The notes beneath the pieces were generated by a model, which did no database searches, had not been told where the DNA came from, and saw only the letters and a list, made by a program, of their open reading frames with translations. From assembly GCA_017308575.1 (NCBI GenBank), contig JAFKEQ010000003.1, forward strand, positions 248,001 through 312,000: a stretch of DNA of 64,000 nucleotides, given 5' to 3'. The translations under genes were made by a program, and so were the position numbers. This stretch comes from Afipia sp. (lineage in GTDB: Bacteria > Pseudomonadota > Alphaproteobacteria > Rhizobiales > Xanthobacteraceae). Shown one piece after another: positions 60,722 to 64,000 of this stretch; positions within the stretch are counted from its first letter, which is position 1; each line of letters starts with the position of its first letter.

Positions 60722-61762
60722 TTACTCGGCTTTTCTGGATTCGGTTGCGGTGCTGGCTGGCTGGTCGTTGGCGGCAAGAGCTGCGGTCGTCAGGCGCGGC
60801 GCCGGGGCGACCACCGAGACCTGGCCCGGGCCGACGACGATGCCCTGCACGACGCGCTTGGATTGCAGGTTCATGATGTTGACGACGTCGCCTTCGGTAC
60901 CGCTGTCCACGGCCTTGCCGCGTCCGGTGAGATACAGGCCGGGTACTTCGTAAATCAGCGTGACGGGCTGATCGCGCGACACCATGTCGGGCTTGCCGAG
61001 ATCGGCGCCCTTGAGGACCTGTCCAGCCCGCATCTGCTTGCGCACCTGCATGCCGATGGCGCGGTTGCGGAGAGCGGCATCGTTGCCGGCTTCGGCCTTG
61101 GGCCGCCGTTCGACAGCGATGTCAGATGCTTTCAGGATATCGTTGCGCTCGACGCTGCGGGTCAGCACCGCGGTTTCGACGGTTTCGATGGCGGTGCCGG
61201 TGAAGCGGAGCTTGGTCGGCGTATAGGTGACTTCGTTGGCGATCTCGAACGTGACATCGAACCGGCCGTTGCGCGGATCGAACCGCACGATGGAAGCACG
61301 CATGTCACCGGTGTTCGCGGCATCGAGCTGCAGTTCGCGCAGATCCCGATCGAACGTCACCGAGATGTTGGCGGCGTCGCCGAGGCCGTTGCGACGCTCG
61401 AGAACGCGGGCGATCTGCTCCCCGACTTCTTTCGATGCCAGCGTCCGCGACGAGCGGGTCACCGACACTTCGCGGATATCGCGCGTATCGACGCCGATCA
61501 CCTGATGTGCGCGCAGCGCCGAGAGCAGTTGCGCGACAGGCAGAGAGCCCGTGGTGCCGAGGTCTGGAGCACGGAAGACGGCGATCTGCGCCGCGCTGCC
61601 GGCATTCTCGATCAGGTCGCCGACGCGAACGACATCGCTGCTGACGGTGACGTTTGCGCGCAGCATCGGAGTGGACACAGAGTCCTGTTCCGACTGCGCC
61701 AGGGCCACGCCGGACAATCCGGCGAGGAGGGCGGCGGCGATGACAATCGAACGCAACATCAT
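60722..61762 (-). CDS. flgA: Flagellar P-ring assembly chaperone FlgA
   Basis: 346 residues; GAGGGAGGGA lies directly before two adjacent ATG codons (61762 and 61759). Signal peptide ending ALAQ; C-terminal SAF domain with RDQPVTLIYEVPGLYLTGRGKAVDSGTEGDVVNIMNLQSKRVVQGIVVGPGQV. Chaperones FlgI ring assembly. Longer than enterobacterial FlgA (219), as usual in alphaproteobacteria. Confidence 0.93.
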   Translation of the reverse strand: MMLRSIVIAAALLAGLSGVALAQSEQDSVSTPMLRANVTVSSDVVRVGDLIENAGSAAQIAVFRAPDLGTTGSLPVAQLLSALRAHQVIGVDTRDIREVSVTRSSRTLASKEVGEQIARVLERRNGLGDAANISVTFDRDLRELQLDAANTGDMRASIVRFDPRNGRFDVTFEIANEVTYTPTKLRFTGTAIETVETAVLTRSVERNDILKASDIAVERRPKAEAGNDAALRNRAIGMQVRKQMRAGQVLKGADLGKPDMVSRDQPVTLIYEVPGLYLTGRGKAVDSGTEGDVVNIMNLQSKRVVQGIVVGPGQVSVVAPAPRLTTAALAANDQPASTATESRKAE

Positions 61763-61770
61763 TCCCTCCC

Positions 61771-62562
61771 TCAACGGAACATGCCGGTGGTGGACTGCAT
61801 CATCTGGTCGGCGGCACTGACGACCTTGGCGTTCATCTCGTAGGCGCGCTGCGCGGCGATCAGGTCGGAGATTTCCGACACCACTTCGACGTTGGCGCCT
61901 TCGAGATTGCGCTGCTGCATGTCGCCAAAGCCGTCGGCGTTGGCGAGGCCGTCCTGCGGCGGGCCTGATGCAGGCGTGTCGACAAAGTTGTTGTCGCCGA
62001 TCGATTGCAGGCCCGCCTTGTTGATGAAGCGCGTCAGGCCGATCTGTCCGACCACGGTCGGCGTGTTGTTGCCTCCCGGCAAAACGACGGACACCTGGCC
62101 TTGCGCGTTGATGGTGAGCTGCGACGCATTTTGCGGAATAGTGATGGTCGGCTGCACGGGATTGCCCTGCGCATTCACGACGCGGCCGGTGCCGTCGGTC
62201 GTGAACGAGCCGTCGCGCGTATAGGTGTAGGTGCCGTCGGTCATCTGGATCTTGAAGTAACCCTCGCCGCGAATGGCGATGTCGAGATCGCCGCCGGTGG
62301 GGTTGAGCGTGCCTTGCGTCATGAGGCGCGGCGTGCCGACGGTCTTGACGCCGCCGCCGATATCGATGCCGACCGGCAGGACGGTGCCTTGGTCCGAGGC
62401 CTGCGCGCCGACGCGCTGGACGTGCTCGTAGATGAGGTCCTGGAACTGCGCGCGCTGCTTTTTGTAGCCGGTGGTGCGCAGGTTCGCGATGTTGTTGGAG
62501 ATGACCTGGACGTTGAGTTCCTGGGCCGCCATTCCGGTCGCTGCTGTGTAAAGGGCGCGCAT
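61771..62562 (-). CDS. flgG: Flagellar distal rod protein FlgG
   Basis: 263 residues, standard length. MRALYTAATGMAAQELNVQVISNNIANLRTTGYKK and the C-terminal EVVSEISDLIAAQRAYEMNAKVVSAADQMM are FlgG signatures. Forms the distal rod. Lies 12 bases after flgF. Confidence 0.96.
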   Translation of the reverse strand: MRALYTAATGMAAQELNVQVISNNIANLRTTGYKKQRAQFQDLIYEHVQRVGAQASDQGTVLPVGIDIGGGVKTVGTPRLMTQGTLNPTGGDLDIAIRGEGYFKIQMTDGTYTYTRDGSFTTDGTGRVVNAQGNPVQPTITIPQNASQLTINAQGQVSVVLPGGNNTPTVVGQIGLTRFINKAGLQSIGDNNFVDTPASGPPQDGLANADGFGDMQQRNLEGANVEVVSEISDLIAAQRAYEMNAKVVSAADQMMQSTTGMFR

Positions 62563-62574
62563 GGATCGGTTTCC

Positions 62575-63339
62575 TTATGCCGGAACTTCGGCAAGCATCT
62601 GGATTGCGTTTTTGCGGAGATCGCTCTGCTGCTGCATCAGAGAGGCGACCGACTGATAGGTGCGCATGACTTCCATCATGCGGGTCATTTCGGTGACGGC
62701 GTTGACGTTGGACTTCTCGACAAAGCCCTGATTGATGCGCGAGGTGGTGTCGGCCTGCGCCGCTGCGCTGCCTGCCGCGTAAAGATTCGCGCCTTCCTTC
62801 GTCAAACGCTGCGGATTGTCGAATTTGACCAGCTTCAGCCGGCCGCGAATGGAATCGAACTGGGTAACGATGCCTTCGCCGACGGTGATGGTGCCTTCAG
62901 CCGAGATCTTGATGTCGCGGTCGGTCGGCTGGAACACGATCGGGCCGTTGGTGCCCAGAACGATATTGCCGCCGGAGGTGACGAGCTGACCTTGCCCGTT
63001 GATCTGGAATGAACCGTCGCGGGTGTAGCGTTCGCCCTGCGGGGTCTGAACCGCGATGAATCCCTTGCCGTCGATCGAGACGTCGAGCGGGCTGCCGGTT
63101 TTCTCCACCGAGCCCTGTCCGAAGTCGTGGTAGGTGGCGCGGTCGAGCACGAAGCTGACGCGCCGGTCGGACGGCGTGAAATTGTCTTCGCGCGCCCCGG
63201 TGTTCAGATATTCCTCGAACACCGACTTGTCGGCCTTGAAGCCGTTGGTGTTCACATTGGCCACGTTGTTGGCAATGACGTCGATCTGCCGCTCAAGCGA
63301 CATCTGCCGCGATAATGCGACGAGAAGCGTATTCTCCAT
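62575..63339 (-). CDS. flgF: Flagellar proximal rod protein FlgF
   Basis: 254 residues from ATG 63339. ENTLLVALSRQMSLERQIDVIANNVANVNTNGFK and ending VTEMTRMMEVMRTYQSVASLM are FlgF signatures. First gene of the flgF-flgG-flgA-flgH operon. GGGGAG lies about 10 bases before the start. Confidence 0.95.
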   Translation of the reverse strand: MENTLLVALSRQMSLERQIDVIANNVANVNTNGFKADKSVFEEYLNTGAREDNFTPSDRRVSFVLDRATYHDFGQGSVEKTGSPLDVSIDGKGFIAVQTPQGERYTRDGSFQINGQGQLVTSGGNIVLGTNGPIVFQPTDRDIKISAEGTITVGEGIVTQFDSIRGRLKLVKFDNPQRLTKEGANLYAAGSAAAQADTTSRINQGFVEKSNVNAVTEMTRMMEVMRTYQSVASLMQQQSDLRKNAIQMLAEVPA

Positions 63340-63705
63340 CGGCCAGTCTCCCCTTGTTGAACCGTGGCTCGCCTCTCCCAAGACGTGCCGCGGATCGTGC
63401 GAACCGTTGAGGCTCTCCCAAGCCGCGGTTCGCCGTTAACAATGCGAGAGCTGTGCCAAAGTGAAAATTTGAACATTTTCAGATAGTTGGTGATTTTCAG
63501 GCGCGCCGAAGGGCGGCAATAACCTCTTGTTGACCATGTTGCCCCGGCAAAATTTTCCCACTTGAGGCACGAAAGAAAGGTTTCGTTAACCATTGCGGCC
63601 ATAGGTTGCCGGAAGAGGGCGCTCACGCGCCGGCGGCCTTTGTATCGCGTCATTTAAAGCCAGTTCGGCAGCATCGAGCCCATCCCATAATCGCGGGCGG
63701 GGGCT
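63340..63705. other. Divergent regulatory gap flgF/fliL
   Basis: 366 bases without a gene. It contains the minus-strand sigma-54 site at 63443, a TTAACCAT half-site at 63586-63593 (plus strand) and GTTAAC at 63435. No clear plus-strand sigma-54 promoter for fliL was found; GG-N10-GC at 63490 fits only spacing. Confidence 0.6.
63443..63458 (-). promoter_or_regulatory. Sigma-54 promoter of flgF operon
   Basis: On the minus strand TGGCACAGCTCTCGCA: TGGCAC at -24, GG-N10-GC spacing, TCGC at -12, like the flgI site. Lies 104 bases upstream of flgF. Confidence 0.72.
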
Positions 63706-64000
63706 ATGGCAGACGACGATCAGGTCGAAGAGGGCGCGGCAGCGGAAGGCGCCGCTCCGAAAAGCAAACGCAAGCTGATCATGATTGCGGGCGTGCTCGT
63801 CCTGGTGCTCGCGCTTGGCGGGGGCGGCTGGTTCTTCTTCATGCGCGGCCACGGCAAGGAAGAGCATGCTGCAGCGCCGCCGCCGAAACCGCCGGTATTC
63901 CTCGATGTGCCGGAGGTGCTGGTCAATCTGGCGAACGCGCCGGGCGAGCGCATTCAGTATCTGAAGGTCAGGGTCGTGCTGGAGGTCAAGGATCAGCCGC
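63706..64000 (+). CDS. fliL: Flagellar basal body-associated protein FliL, cut by window end
   Basis: 98 residues visible, open at the window edge. Acidic N-terminus (MADDDQVEEGAAAEGAAPKS), one transmembrane helix (KLIMIAGVLVLVLALGGGGW), Pro-rich linker, then VFLDVPEVLVNLANAPGERIQYLKVRVVLEVKD, the FliL periplasmic domain start. Supports motor torque. Divergent from flgF. Confidence 0.9.
   Translation, partial: MADDDQVEEGAAAEGAAPKSKRKLIMIAGVLVLVLALGGGGWFFFMRGHGKEEHAAAPPPKPPVFLDVPEVLVNLANAPGERIQYLKVRVVLEVKDQP

Noticed and set aside
63490..63505. Plus-strand GG-N10-GC as sigma-54 promoter for fliL
   Set aside because: Only the spacing fits; -24 and -12 flanking bases do not match.

Overview
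The window is high-GC alphaproteobacterial chromosome, most likely from the Nitrobacteraceae/Bradyrhizobiaceae (Bradyrhizobium, Rhodopseudomonas, Afipia relatives). The evidence is the gene content: a Caulobacter-type flagellar set with FliX, FlbT, FlaF and very long flagellins; a TrxR-like ferredoxin-NADP reductase; a GPR/RgsE-like giant polar scaffold; and intergenic palindromic repeats of kinds I associate with this family. No tRNA, rRNA, CRISPR array, prophage or transposase gene was seen. The genus call is an inference from gene style, not from an alignment.

Positions 1-23500 are mostly envelope and metabolism. They hold the 3' part of a GDP-mannose pyrophosphorylase/mannose-6-phosphate isomerase, a Gfo/Idh dehydrogenase plus DegT aminotransferase pair (probably amino-sugar nucleotide synthesis), MurJ, an orphan CoxL form II-like molybdenum hydroxylase followed by cytochrome c' and a diheme cytochrome c, a DMT transporter, a stand-alone Lrp/AsnC sensor domain, ThiD, PmtA, an LpxH-like phosphoesterase coupled to a glycosyltransferase, threonine dehydratase, an uncharacterised acidic protein, an MFS transporter, a dipeptide epimerase and an MlaE-MlaF-MlaD lipid transporter. 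At least five families of palindromic intergenic repeats sit between these genes, densest at 22640-23450.

Positions 23500-41600 begin with a 1704-residue membrane-anchored coiled-coil protein on the minus strand, a candidate GROWTH POLE RING (GPR/RgsE) orthologue built partly from 11-residue repeats. Across a regulatory gap lie an Hpt protein, a 2Fe-2S ferredoxin, an AraC regulator, a thioesterase, ferredoxin-NADP reductase, a large SGNH hydrolase, an LPG-synthase-like membrane protein, a YciF-type ferritin-like stress protein, small membrane proteins, a universal stress protein, a SixA-type phosphatase, an FAD oxidoreductase and an exported MsrB.

Positions 41600-64000 are a flagellar island: flgE-flgK-flgL; divergent flbT-1; two giant paralogous flagellins; flbT-2-flaF and a small unknown gene; flaG-like, flgN-like, flgJ-like and flgI on the minus strand; divergent fliX; dksA; two tiny genes; a Crp/Fnr regulator; a GGDEF diguanylate cyclase; flgF-flgG-flgA-flgH on the minus strand; and the start of fliL. 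Three sigma-54 type -24/-12 promoters precede flgE, flgI and flgF. TTAA-N7-TTAA CtrA-type boxes lie by flbT-1/flagellin 1, by flagellin 2 and between the GPR-like and Hpt genes, with a near match before fliX. This resembles the Caulobacter flagellar hierarchy (CtrA early, sigma-54 for hook and basal body). Nothing here is clearly a wholly new system. The best candidates for new biology are the GPR-like scaffold, the orphan CoxL/cytochrome cluster, the doubled flbT/flagellin arrangement and the unknown proteins at 16372 and 52940.
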